Below, piece by piece: positions 23,606 through 37,109 of a stretch of DNA of 64,000 nt; within the stretch, counting starts at the first letter, position 1, and each line of letters begins with the position of its first letter. The translations under genes were made by a program, and so were the position numbers. The DNA lies in assembly GCA_900618425.1 (NCBI GenBank), contig UZAN01039481.1, forward strand, positions 95,980 through 159,979, in the 5' to 3' direction. The notes below the pieces were generated by a model. The model did no database searches. It was not told the origin of the DNA and saw only the letters and a program-made list of their open reading frames with translations. This DNA comes from Echinostoma caproni (lineage: Eukaryota; Platyhelminthes; Trematoda; Plagiorchiida; Echinostomatidae).

Positions 23606-25889
23606 AAGAATAATCTGTTCCCTTTTTCTCACCAAGCTATTGTAATGCGCGAGGCACAGAACGTTCTAATAATGTCGCTTCTTAAATGCCAGTTACTTCT
23701 CTCACCAAGCTGTGCTCTTCAACCATAATCGTTTACCGGAAAGTAGGAGTTTCCATACGGCCTGAAATAACAGTTCGTTGCGTAATCATAACCTTTTCAG
23801 CCTATGTCAAGAGATACGATTCGTAGTAACTCTAACAGTCATTATTGGTCATCACTGAACGAATTATTGTACTATTCTGTTTATCTTCGTCTTAGATTGT
23901 TAAAGTACATTTCATATTAGTATCAGTTCATTATAAAAAAGAATTGGTGTTATCAGAAATATTTTATAACGTCGATTAGAATGTCAGAAAGTAATGCAAC
24001 TAAATTATCATTCACAGACTAATGAATATTAGGTTTGTCATTGACCAGTGGGGTCCCGAGTTCCATTTGTAGCGTGATCAATAGACTATCAGTGGTGTTG
24101 CGACCCATCAAAAATACAACAGTTTTACAGCTTTCACCGGCGTTTTAGGTCTGCATGCACGAGTCTGACTAGGAAAGAGACCATTCCCTTGTTGCTGACT
24201 TCCGTTTCCATGCATCTTTTATTTTCTGTTTATTGTTATGCCTCATTACAAAATATGAGAAGTAGTTATTTCTAAAATAGTTATTATTCTTCTCCTCAAA
24301 AAATGTAACTAATCGATAATGACTGAAAGCTTTTATCGACTTTTGTACAATGAGAAGCGATTATACGAGGCCCACTGGATAAAACAAACAAGTTCAGAAT
24401 TTGAATGGTTATCAGGCGGCTCCAGCACGCGTCATGCATATATAGCTAGGCTACCGCTGCAGCGTACACCGCATCTTAAGTTTGCTGTTAGCCTTCTTGT
24501 GAGTTGAGACACACGTCATATGTTAACTCTGCTTTTCGGGATGTGGAAAGCAGATAGACGCGGCAGTGAAACGTTTTGGTAACGGTGTGGTATCATAAAG
24601 GAAACGAAATTGCTTTAACTCACCCTTGTTTTACTTCGATATTCTAACTGGAAATTAAAATAAAACTGTTTCAATCTTTTCCAAGGAACCGTAGAATTAA
24701 GCGCATTGCTTGTATTTATTACCACCAACCTCTCTTTGTTGTACTATATTCATCATGCTTCGATGTGATAAAATAATCAGTTTGAAACTAACGAGTGTAC
24801 AACGCTAGTTCACATCGCTTCACTTCATATTAGACAAACTAGTCTAATGACATAATCTTGAGGATCGGTGTGTTATTTAAAGTTTGGCGATTCCTGTTTT
24901 AGTATCACCGTGTTTGTTTGCACATACGATATCATTTGTACAGGAACAAATCACGTGACCAAAAGTTGATCCGTGTGTTTTGAAACCAGGATGATTGATT
25001 GCATCTACACAATTGAAGGATCTTATCGGTTATGTAATGTTTCAACCACACAAGATGATTAAATGCTGCCGCCCTTCAGTGTACAGACTACCCACCCCAT
25101 TGTCAACAAATGACCACTTTTAAGGAAGGAGATGACGGTTTCTTGACCTCTGCAACCCCACCCAGTCGTCAAACACCCGGTTTTCATCAGTAGTTCAACC
25201 GATGCCATTTACTAGTCCTCCGTTTTGCGGCTTCAGTAAAGCTGTCTATATTTTGCAGGGAAACTAACGACTGTCATTTATGGTATCTGGTCTGTTTTCA
25301 CTTCCTACAGACCGTGGTAATCGATGCAATCGGGCATCAGTGGGGAAAGCATATAAGCTAACAAGCTTACCCATGGATGTCACGCAAAAATCGATACATT
25401 TGTGACAATGCTCCATTTTTTGCTACCTATCATCTACGTCTTTGGTCCGAACCAACTAGTGTTGGCAGTATTCGTAATGGTTGTCTATGGACCCCGTCGA
25501 AAATACTTGAAACAAGTGGAGCCTAATTATGGAGAAAGAAAAAAAACTCCTCAAGACTTTTTATGCACGAAATTGTTGAACAAACTCAGCTACAAACACT
25601 CATATTCGGAACGACAAAGCAAAGAGTATAGCATAATTGTTGAGAAAAGTAAGAGCAGCGTAGTTGGAGGAAACGTGGAGATGGCGGAGATTGGCTCGGG
25701 AAATGAATAGAAAGTAACTTTGTTTCCGTCAAGTACTTGGGCACTGCGGTAGGAACCTGTGGAAAGAAAACCAAGATAGTTACTTTGTACGTAACTCGTC
25801 TATTCGTAAGCACTGGGGCAACAATTCACCAAGAGACTGATAGAGTGGTTCGTCCAGAATATAACTTGATTAGGTAGACTGTAAAAGAA

Positions 25890-25896
25890 NNNNNNN
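25890..25896. other. short assembly gap (7 N)
   Basis: Run of seven undetermined bases inside intron 5; no coding consequence. Confidence 0.95.
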
Positions 25897-28800
25897 GAGC
25901 GTTCCGGGGGAGTAGAATAACTGTGAGACCAAAACAAGTAGAATGAGCGGAGGACAACAAACAACTCGCCTCACTGAACGGACAGAAATACACCCAAAGC
26001 AATGAACGCAACTAACAACGATTAGGGAAGTAGAAGGCTAAATGTGACTGTGAGTTGGAATTTTGCTAGAAGTCAGTCAGGCTATAGATAATCCTCCAAA
26101 GTCGACGGGATCTTTGTTTTTCGTTCTGTAATTTCTACAAATATTGAAGTAGGAAACAGTGATATTCTTCAAACAAGCATAAAATAATATACGCCTTGCT
26201 AATCGTAAAATTACTTCCCACTGTAACAATCGGGAAATTGTATTTCTTCTGAGTATATTTTGTTCTGGAATCTGCTGTTCAAATTTAAAAAAATCCTAAG
26301 AATCAAGAATACATTTGTTCCCGTAGCAAACCATTTTCATAAGACCAAGCGCGTTTATCATTTGGGGAGAGAATTTCCGGTTCCTGACATGGTTGCCAAT
26401 CACACGAAAATCCTATTCAAGTTGAATTCTGGAGCGTTTTCTTTATTTATTCAGTATTCGTTCGCTGTGATGCAGAACGTATTAGTTACATGATAAAACA
26501 AAAGCAGATACAGAAAATAACATCTTGCACATTTATTCAGTTACAAAGGGCGTTTTGTCACCGTAATTCCACTAATAGGGAACAACCAAGATATGGCACG
26601 ACGTCATACGGTTGTCGCCCACAAAGACCACAAGACAGAACAAGTTTTGATTAAGAATTGAGTCATTGTATCCTCGTGTTTAGGTTTGTGCTTATTCCAC
26701 GAACGTGATCCGAATTGAAAGGGGTTATCGATGAACTAGCTCAAAACTCCCAGTGCTCACGGTATAGCTTTGCTAAGAAGCGACGAGTAAAGGCGATGGA
26801 TTGAATAAAAAATGCTGAAAGATCACAGAAGACGCCGTACAAGAGGTTTATTATTCTGAATCTCCTGAAACTACTTTGAATCGATCAACTCAGTACGTCG
26901 AGAGAAATATTGAAAAACAGCATATCCGTTATCCCCATCCTGTGACTGATCCACTTTTATAAGTATAGAAAAGTGGGTGTCGTGGCTCTATGATGTTATA
27001 GACTAAGCGTGCTTTGATTGGCGGGCAGAATTGGTGAAATTTACTGTGATTCATATACTAATATGTGTTGGCTGAATGTGATGAGAGGTGTGAGGAATAG
27101 TGTACGGTCGAAGCTAACTACTTCCGGTTTCATTGATTACTAGGGAAAGATGAACGGGGCCAGGGTAACCGACGAACGTTAAAACTTAACTGATGGAAAC
27201 GTAACGATGCACTTAACAAACACCTTACAATGGATTACGAAGCCACTTCTGGATCATCTTGAAGTTATTTTCATTGAATTAATCACCCGTACCTGCCGGA
27301 TGCTACTCAATAGCACGCGAAATAGTTTTCCTCACACTACTGCTCAATAAAATTGATTTGCGTTTCGTTATACTCTGTGAAATCATCCGTTTGTCTTGTG
27401 TATTTAGTTTGTTGTACATCAGAAAAACTTATGCATAGTCATTAGATTTAGATGAAAACGGTGCTCAACAGAGAAACATCAAACTTCGCTCCTACTTTTG
27501 ATACACAATCACAAATCAGTGATCACCAGATATTATATGTAAACGAATAGTCTCAATACGCTAGGGCTCTAGTCTGCACGGAATATGAAGGACACTGAGT
27601 AGCAGTCTGTGGATGTTCCCTGTGATAAAAATCAAATACATGTTTCAATTCAATAACTGTGAAAGCTGTTTGCAAAGTGGAACAAAATATGTATGGCTTG
27701 TGAGGCATTCTGGTGTTGATGCTTCTACTGTGCTGTTCATTAATGCGACCCTCCATTATCATGGCTGTTCGTTACTTATGCAAAAACGTGACAAATACGA
27801 GTGCTTTGAACCCAAGTCGGAATGCGAGCGAGTAACGGGAAAACTTATCACATATTGGTAACAATCCTGTCTTGTAATACTGGAAGTCACCAAACAATCA
27901 ACTACTCCACGGACTGCGTACTAAAATGCAATTCTCTCAAAAAATATTATTCATTTTTTCGAAAGAAAACACAAGTGCAATACCAACACGTTTTTATCCA
28001 CTACACTTGGTGGTCTATTTTGACAGCTTAACGGCTTGCGCCGGAAACATTTGATATATCTATACCTGCAACACGTTAACCGTGTTTGAATTGTTCTTGT
28101 ATTGAGACATTTAAACACAGTTAGAATTAGTTAACCGGTGACAAATCAATTTAGATGTAAACTCTTCCGATAGATACAGTCCCTCCCGACTAGTAGGCTG
28201 CAGGCTGAATGGGTAAACAACACTTTTTGAATCCAGGTCCCATTTCGTTTTGTCAGCGAGTTAACAAGGTAAATGTACTCCACATACAAAATGGGATTTA
28301 TCCTCACTTACTCCGAGCCGTGGAAAGCAGGTGGTAATGCCATCAAGTTACCACCCCGGGGGATGGGTGTTTGAATCCCACTATCACCAAAGGACGTCCT
28401 CTATTGTGAGCTTTATGGCAGCCCTTTGATTGGCCGCTTCCATCTTTCTGATGAATTCAATAAAAAGGGATTTATTTTGCAGTTAGAAAAAAAGAGGTGG
28501 TACACATTGCACGCGTGTTGCCTTACCAGAATCCCGATTGTAGTAGAAAATTGACGTGTACTCTCACAATCACATACAAAACAGGAATAATTCTGTTGAG
28601 TACAAATATTAATTTTGAGCAAATCAAAGCACTTTTTTGATTTAGAAAAGCTGCTTTTTCCCTTTGAACGAACCATCCAATAACCATCATATTGTATTCA
28701 TCAGATATTATATTTGCCTCATCTTTTAAGTTACAATAAACGACATCAATATACAACACAGTAGTGGTTGCCTCTGTATTTCGAGGTCAGATTCGTCTGT

Positions 28801-31800
28801 AATAATTTGTAATCCCATTTCCTATGCAAACAAATCAAAGGTTGTTAGCTCAACGAAAAATTACAATTTCGCTTACTTGTTTCCAGTGTTGTTCCTTTGA
28901 AATGTTTTTGGAATGCATGTGAAACTAATCTAGTAGCATAATTCGGAGGTTGTCCATGAAATACTAAGGGCACAAGTCACAATTATCGTTGTTGTTGAAT
29001 ATTGAATGATCAATGATTTGCATGTAATTCCTAAACAGATCGTGCTTTTCGATTAGGTACCATCTTAAGGATCCCATCAGAGATAGTAATCAGTTACAAA
29101 GAATGTCTAGATTATTGCGTTTCATTTGCCATCAAATTCTGTTACTTAGACAGTAGCATTTCTGATTTGTACTAAAAAGATTTGTCTCTTGACTAAATTC
29201 TGAATAAAAAGAGTTCATAAATATCCTGTGAGAGATAAAAAGATGAACATAAACAAGACTGTCTGTGATCCCGTTTCGTTGGTAAAACGCAAGAGGTACG
29301 CACAGAATGAGACGTAGAAACGATACGTACTCACGGATTTTATAAGTAACCACTTTCAGTACACAAACTTCTATCCGTAATCAGACTGCATGGATTGTGT
29401 TACTTAAAAGATATAAATTTAGTTTTGTTTAAATACAGGGGACAATACAAAATAAAGAGTTACACTTTTGTTAAGTTCTGCAAGAGGAAAGAAGTGATAC
29501 AATGATTTGCTTGATGCATTTATTTGTTTATACGCGGCTGGCATTTCAACTGATATTCTGCAGACAATTTCCGATGTCGAAGACTGGTAGCAGATGTTTT
29601 CCAAATTAATGCACGGGTACCCCAATAATGCTCGCAATGGTTTTAACGGAGGAGACCAATCTTAGAAACGATGTTCTTTACCATTGAAAACCTTGTCAGA
29701 ACTAGTTGCTCAGGGGCAACCAGAAGGAACCTAAGAGTAACCTAAGAGTAACCTACGTGACCGCATAACTAGCAGCTGAACAAGCATAACACAATTTCAA
29801 ACAGAATGGTAATTTCTATATAAAAAGATGATTTCGAGGTAAAATGCCAATAAAACTCGAAATCATGTGAATAAAAATTACATTTTTAGCTGATGAGGTA
29901 GTTTTTCGCAGGTTGATGGAGACTTATGTTGACATCTTGAGATGTTCTGTAGTCTCGGTTGGACTTGAATCCACGTAACTCATGTGGCGCAGCGTGAGAT
30001 GAACAAAGGCGTAAGCGGCGCAAATGCGTGGGTTCCAATCACAGTGGGGCTGCTAACGTTTTTACTGTTTCACCAATTTAACTGAGTATAAAGTAAACTT
30101 GATGCTACCGAAACCAGTGGTTGTTAAAAAAAGCCGAATGTAAATATTTCAGAAAGCAATTTCCACTTATCTTTGAGGTGCATGTTCAAGTTATGGAAAA
30201 AGCACTTCGAATAACTAGGGTTATTTCCAGAAGCTTTCCATTTATCTTTGAACGTGACAGATTCTGCAAGGATGCAAAACCACAAACAAACCATACTGGT
30301 CAGTGAAACGTCTGATACAATTTTGGGATGAAAACAGACACCCCTTGTCCGTGGTTCTATTTGCTATTCCGCATTAATGCAGATTACTTACTCACATGAG
30401 TTGCAGTGCACCTGGTTGTCGAAAATCAATTATCGCCTCACAAAAACAGTGGGGTCGGGAAAACGTTGTACCGCTCAGGACAATCAGTTGGGCGAACACA
30501 ATGTAGCTCAGTGTTGCTCATCCAGAACGCGTGTTTTTATGCGTTAGATTGTATTCCAGATTCAGTCCACTCTGCCGACAAATGCGGTACGATTTTAAAG
30601 GTTTTCAAAGTAATACAAAGTTAAAAAAGTTTCGTTTCCATGGAGACCCAACCACTCAGCTTGAACCTTTTGATGAAAATAGTCTCACAGTTCTGTTGCA
30701 TGTAATACTGAAAGCATATTACCGAGAGAGGATTATTTATTCAAAATTTTAAAATTTGACACATCAAGATCTCATTTGTGCAGTAAAATTCCTTTTCTAA
30801 ACAGATACTTCCTCATGTCCTTTTAGCTACAAGTAGTGACAAAGTGAACTACTACGAAAAAGGGTAGTTATCTGACCTGATAACGGGTCCACAACCGACA
30901 TATTTAACAAACTCCAACAGCCTATGGCTCAGTCAACAGATTTGACCGAATGCCAAACTGTCAGAGATTGGTTGCATTCCCGAGAAAAAAAACTGTACGT
31001 TTTTGTAAGAGTAACATGTACACTTCATTTCCCAGCGCAAAAATAGTGCAGTAAATAGCCACGTATGAGAAAAACTGAAATCCATTTACATTTAACCGTC
31101 CAACCTATGGAAATTGGTGATATTTTACCGAAAACTAAACACGTGCCAAAATGCTTAAAACCACTCGGTGTAATACTGCTGGTTGGGACCGATTCTGCAT
31201 GTTTGCAGTTCACAGTGAATCAATACACGTAATACGTTTAGCGGAGATCTACACGTGTGATAGCAAACGATCACAAAATAATACCACAAAAGCTAGCTAA
31301 TGAAATCGGGCATACTACAGGTTTTACTGCAAATTATTTTTCCATGTAAATCTGCCAGAAAAGGATAACAGATTTGGCATACGCCATAGCCAAACGAGAA
31401 CAATTTGCTCATTGTAACAGTTAATAATGTCGAGCAGATCACGTTCAATAATATAATTCTTTTCAGTTGCAAATATCCTTTTCAGTTTTATCATCATCGA
31501 TACAGTGTATTTTCGTTATGCGGAGACTTGTTTCAATCACATTTGGCTTTTCTTGAGCAACACATGCTCTATTCATCAGAGCATGAAACAAGTGATTGCA
31601 ATTTTATTTAAATAGATCAATTGGGAGCTATTGCTGAACGATTAGAAGTCGATAAGCATAAACTCGTTACAGACAAAACCTGATCCTCATTTAGAATATT
31701 TTGCGTAATAATATAAAGTTGAGACTTTTGTTATACGATGCAATTTACGAATTCAACAAAGTGTTATGAAATGATAGAATAGAAAGAAAACTGTTTGGTA

Positions 31801-32910
31801 CACGCACTGGAATAGGTACTTAAGTTGCAGAGGAAACATGAAGAAATTCATAAAAAATAATTCACTTTTGAAGCAGATCGTCAAACGCTATGTATGCTTC
31901 TCCCGATTTTCATGGATGTTTATAATAAACATACTAAGTGTCCTTACGGATTTCAGTTTGATGAGCTTGACAACACTATTCAGTTTGTTTTTTATCTAGA
32001 CTAGGCTCCCGTGCAGAAGTAAGATATTATACGTCCACTGCTCAAATTGGTACAACACACGAGGTGCAAGATATCTATTTGGGCAATTTCAATACTGCTT
32101 GCTGGATTCATCGGTGTGGTTGTTGAAACATAAAAGAAAGAAAGTTTTCGCGTTGAGCACCGGCTAACAGAATAATCACCTTTGTAGTCAAAACTTCGTG
32201 CAGTTACTAGTGATAGCAGCTGAACGTGTCCCACTGTGAAAGGATGCCTACTTGAATAAAAGGGAAGCATGTTACAGATCATTGACCGGACAATTATCAG
32301 CCTCTCTTCCATTACATTTTCTTCAAATAAAGAATCAGCTTGATCAAACAGCTTTTTTACTGAACCTGTAAACTACTGACCCATGTTCACTTCAGTTTGT
32401 TGAAACAACAACTGCGCTTCAAGAATAGAAGCCTGGTCCATGTCAGCAGAAAGAGTGGTTGCTTTTCTTAGAGTTTACAACGGCACAATCATGATTATTG
32501 CGTACATGTAAATACTTGTGTCAAAATTTGTACTAAACAATCTGTATTATGCAGCTGGTCTGGATTTTAAAAATGTGAATACAAAACGTCCAACACAAAT
32601 CTGATATTTTTTGTTTTCCCGGTTGTATTAGATTATTGTTCGCAATATATAGATTTAAGTTTGAATGAATCAATAATATGGTTTATTTTGAGGTGAAACT
32701 GTCGAATGAAAATCATTTGGTAACTTACAATTTTAAATCAACGTTCGCCGTTACTGATCGTCCCATAAAAAGTGGACCCGAGTGCTCTATTCTGTCGAAT
32801 GTCTTCAATACTTTTCACTTTTTCTGTTGTTTTTCTTGTGTTGTTCGCTAACAATTTAGATAAAAGCAACAAAATAAAACGCAATTCATCATGCCATTCA
32901 TCCCTTTTAG

Positions 32911-33160
32911 ACGATGGTCATAATAGTTCCATCGCTTGGATTAGTCCCACAATGCTGCTTCCGGGACGTGACATAACCAATCCTTGGTCAAGAATCATTT
33001 ACTCCAAAGGATCTGGCATAGACAATACCGGTTCTGTACAATCCCCAGGATATCCGGAAAAGTATCCTGTTTCCATCACCATGGATGTATCATTCGTCGG
33101 CAAGCCAAACGAAATGGTGCATCTGAGTTTTGTCATGCTTGAACTGGGTACCTCCAGACA
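32911..33160 (+). CDS. CUB-domain protein, exon 6 (CUB3, first half)
   Basis: Acceptor catcccttttag; the split codon makes Asp in phase 1. A linker of about 40 residues precedes GSVQSPGYPEKYP, the CUB signature, and the strand MVHLSFVMLELG, with the calcium-site Glu. Unlike CUB1 and CUB2, this half has no cysteine at all. The position where YP....C is normal reads YPVSITMDVSF, so the first disulfide of the domain is missing. The exon ends in CA before a strong donor gtgagt (33161), phase 2. Another in-phase acceptor at 32859 would add 17 residues; the downstream one has the better pyrimidine run. Confidence 0.75.
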
Positions 33161-33780
33161 GTGAGTGAAAAAATGATTGGTCGCAAATGCCTTCTGAGTT
33201 GATTTATCTACTACAGAATACAGCAACATCCAACGGAAGTAATTAGGGTAATATGTGACTGTCCATAATATATATTACGGATTATACAATGTGTCACCCT
33301 GCGCACTGTTTGTGAACTTCATTCTATTAGTCAAACGTTATCAGCGGGACATGAAACATTACAATAATACGGTCATACAGTGAATACATCTTAAGGACAC
33401 GAAACGTAGGGAAAATTGTTTACGCTTATGTTTCATTCAAGATTGTGCACTTGAGATGTGATGAAAACACAAGTAAAAAGTGCTGGTCACATATAAATGT
33501 ATTTTAGTGTGAACCCCAATAGAGCGAAGAGGAGTGGGATGTCAGCATTTAGGCGTTTAGACGTTACAGTTTTGTGAAATCATTGAACATAGCAATCAAT
33601 AAGCTACCACGATGTAATAATTTCTCGATGTAATAATTTCACCTAGTGAAAACGGAACACTAGCTGCAGAGCAGGTGGACATTTCACTAACCTCAATCAC
33701 AAACCGGCTTCAGAGTAAATTCTTGGAAACATCCATCTAACCAAAAGATTGAAAACACTCACTGGTTGCATGGTACGGTA

Positions 33781-33975
33781 AAGCCGATTTCGCCTGTTCG
33801 TCGGACTTGACAGTTTGTTTGCAAAAGTTTCGTCAAAACCTGGGAGGGAAGAAGTCTCTTCGGCAGGTGGTGGAATACAGTGCCAAGCTCAAGGAACACA
33901 TGAACGACTGGGTTCAGTACACCAGGGCTGCTGGGATCCATTTTAAATATCTTATCAAACTGTAAGATTTCAAAC
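33781..33975 (+). repeat. interspersed repeat, copy C
   Basis: Contains cctgttcgtcggacttgaca and gtttgcaaaagtttcgtc, matching copy B with mutations, and extends into a second block with tgggttcagtacaccag that recurs in copy D. Confidence 0.45.
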
Positions 33976-34287
33976 AAGATGGTTTTCTATCTTTTGTTAA
34001 ATACTGAAATGAGCTGTTATGTCCTACTAAATTTTGAGTTTCTTTTCTTTGTATCAACCACAAACTCACCACAGCGAGAGACAGTAGGGTTTATCGTAAC
34101 CGAGGAACAAACCGACGAGGCCAGGGAATGAAGCACGCTTGTTACCAGAAAATCAAACTTAATTGTATTTGAACGCACAATTGATGATGATGATGATTAT
34201 TTGTTTGATTTAACCTTCTGATAGACTCAACAACTGAACCGTATTGAATTTATATTTTGTGAGAAAATACATAGGAGTTTCTTTCAT

Positions 34288-34375
34288 AAGTGGGTTCAGT
34301 ACACCAGAACAAAGACTTCCAAGTACTTCACGGAAATTGGTGGCCATCACCTCTTGTACATAATATTGAAATGTA
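34288..34375 (+). repeat. interspersed repeat, copy D (partial)
   Basis: Shares the exact 17-base block tgggttcagtacaccag with copy C, 380 bases away, then diverges. Either a fragment of the same family or a local duplication. Confidence 0.35.
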
Positions 34376-34548
34376 GGAATTTGATATTGTTCACTGGTTT
34401 CGAGATCTTTATTAACAACCTAATGGCAAATCAAGTTCAAACGTTCCCGAGGATAAGGCCTGATTTACTATAAATAAACGAAAATTGACACAAACACCTG
34501 ACAGAAATCAGTTATTTGACAGATTCCGATTGGGAGACAGATTTTTAA

Positions 34549-34600
34549 TTTTTTTGTGAAAGGATCAGTAGCATCGGTGCAATTTGACCAGATGCATGGG
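34549..34600 (+). repeat. short dispersed repeat, copy 2
   Basis: Counterpart of 22400-22450: tttttttgtgaaag.atcagta then diverging sequence. Confidence 0.3.
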
Positions 34601-37109
34601 CGTTGCTTCCCCTTTCCTCTAAAAGACCTGTCTGCGAGCCGAAAAGTGAGGCTACACCGGGAGCACTGATATGTTCACATACAAGTCACCAACCCAACTT
34701 ACACAGGTATACTATCCACAAATCATCCGCTCAGTGGCACGACAGGTTTTCCTTGGAATAGAAGGCAATCAAACAAATAAGCTCATAAAGTTTTATCATT
34801 TAGTTAGTTTTGTTTATCCTTTTTATTGGAAACTCGTAACAGACAGTGAAACTCAGACCACTTACGGATGTCCTTCAACATTGTAGATAAGGCATTTGAA
34901 AATGATTGCAAATCAATGAAGATTGTATGCCAGTGTCAAATGAATTCCATAAGACACACACAAAAACGAGGCTTTTGACAACCAATAGATAATTATAAGA
35001 TCGGTTGACGTCAGTTAGTCCGGTGTGGAAAGACAATACTGTCTCACTTTAGCAAATAGCCGGCTTATTTGGTAAATGTTATACAAGGCAATATTTGTCA
35101 ACAATACTAAACAGTTTTTCCTAAAACGTTTGTTTTTTGGTTTGAACTATCCTATATCAAAATTTAAGTTTAGGAATTAATTTTTCATCGGCAAAACACA
35201 TTTGTTCTCAATGGATGAATTATTAAATCTTGTGTTTCTGCACATAAGTATGATGAGTTTATCACTTTTGGATAGCTGGTACGCATTATGAATCGTGGTA
35301 ACCTTTTATTCACCAAAACCACCCCTTATTTGTTGTCTGAAATCCTGGACGTTTCGGCATGCTTTAAACATATTTTCAGAAACATTCACTTTCGACCTTC
35401 GGTGTCTGCGGGTGATCGTTGTATTCATTCTGGTAGGCCTGCAAAAACTTGGTCCCAAGCCTGTTAAAAATGCCTCATAATGCTTCATAATAATTCGAAT
35501 CAGTTTCAACAGCTAACCGTACGGCTGCTCCGGTCGCACGGGATTACAACCAAAATTTTGCAATATGAGGACTGTGAAGAGATTTGGTAACAGGTTAGAA
35601 AATTTCACGGTTGCAATGGCTTCAATGTATGGAATATATATATATGTTTGTACAAAGAGAAAACGTTTTATGTTATGATGGGGCTATCTGGACCGCGTCC
35701 ACAAATTTGTGAGAGGAAGAAGAACGTATAAGAAGAGCACTTTTGTTCCCCCAAGTTTCACCTAGCTTATTCCTCATTCCATTCGATTTCCTCTATATAC
35801 TGAATTTAAATTTCATAGAGGATTCCTGCACACCGGTTCTGAAAGAAAACCGACATGGTGCAGTAAAGAGACGTATATAGTGACGCTTGTAACCCATTTT
35901 GAGTGCCTCACCTACCCGCGAACCCTGGTACCCCTAGAGGACCGCGTGAAAATTTGATCTATGGGAGTGATTAATTTTGATTTCTCCGACAACCGCAGTT
36001 TGGGTTAATAAACTTATTCTCTTCAAATAGGTGTGAACGGAACAATGCAAAGATTCCACTAACGTCAAGTACCACGACTTCAATAAACGTGATCATCTCA
36101 CATGAATTATTATCAATTTAACATATGATGATCCATAAATAGTGAGTGAACAAAACTCAATTTAAGATATGGACGACGTAACCAACGCAATGTTTTAACT
36201 AACTTTTCATTGGATTGACGAATTATTCAAAATTGGCCGCTAAATAATTATTGATGTTTGAGTTCGATATTCCATAGGAATATAGGTGCACTGCAAACAA
36301 AGATTAAAGAATAATTTAGTTCCAACAACGCACCAACACACAACGATCATATCAAAATATGGGGACCGGTTAATCAATCATCCTCCACTACAGTTCACGT
36401 TCACTCTGGAGATGGACATTTAAATTAGAAGTTCTATAAATTTTATTTTGTTAGATAACCAAGAGCTGATGAATAGAACACGCAAAAATCCACAAGTGTG
36501 ATAAATCACGCCCAAAGTAACGAACCCTAGACTTTCATTGGTAGAATGGCTTCTAGTCAAATAACGCGTGTTGCAAACAGAAGCCAAGTAATAGCTGTTA
36601 CAAAATTGACAGTGAACGAATTTGATAATCGGGTGTATTAGTCCGCATCACTGATGCAAAAATCAAGCCAGAGATTCAGATGGTTGGAGACAATGTTTAC
36701 CTTATTTGATTCAAATAATTGTTGTTGCCATTGGTACTGTAATAAATTGTCTGGGAACAATGCCTACATTTCAGTAAAAAAATGGAAGTTGGTGAGAAGG
36801 AGAGAAAAAGACCAGATCTGTATCCCAAAACTGTTAATACATTTTTTGAAAACCTGTTTTTTGCTAAATGGAATGCATACCAGTTAGGGTACCGTAGACC
36901 TGCGAAGTATGCTTATTCGAGAATGAATAAATGGGATCTAGTTGACGGATGAGAATAACACAAGGTTAAATCTGGTTGTAACGGATGTGTGGAGCGGGTA
37001 GAAATCATATGTAAAAACGTTTCACATGCAGTCGCACAGATTACTTACCAGTGGAATCGAAGAGATGCGATAATGGTGGCCATTTCACGTCGAAGCAGTT
37101 TGTAATCTT

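Larger units (their letters stand above)
22084..32910 (+). other. intron 5 (10.8 kb)
   Basis: Donor gtaatg to acceptor ccttttag. Contains two short dispersed-repeat copies (22400 and 23521), an N at 22512 and a 7-base N run at 25890-25896. A 102-residue open frame at 25402-25710 with a hydrophobic start is not recognisable and lacks support. A tRNA-like stretch near 28310-28390 has a decayed B box only. Otherwise nothing. Confidence 0.55.

Noticed and set aside
25402..25710. 102-residue protein with hydrophobic start
   Set aside because: No domain, splice context or conservation evidence; one such frame in 64 kb is expected by chance.
28310..28390. tRNA gene or SINE head (gtgtttgaatccc resembles a B box)
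   Set aside because: The B box is decayed, the A-box match is poor and no cloverleaf could be drawn.
29985..30050. tRNA-like gtggcgcagcgtg followed by gtgggttccaatcac
   Set aside because: The B box is imperfect and no acceptor stem pairs; at best an old SINE fragment.
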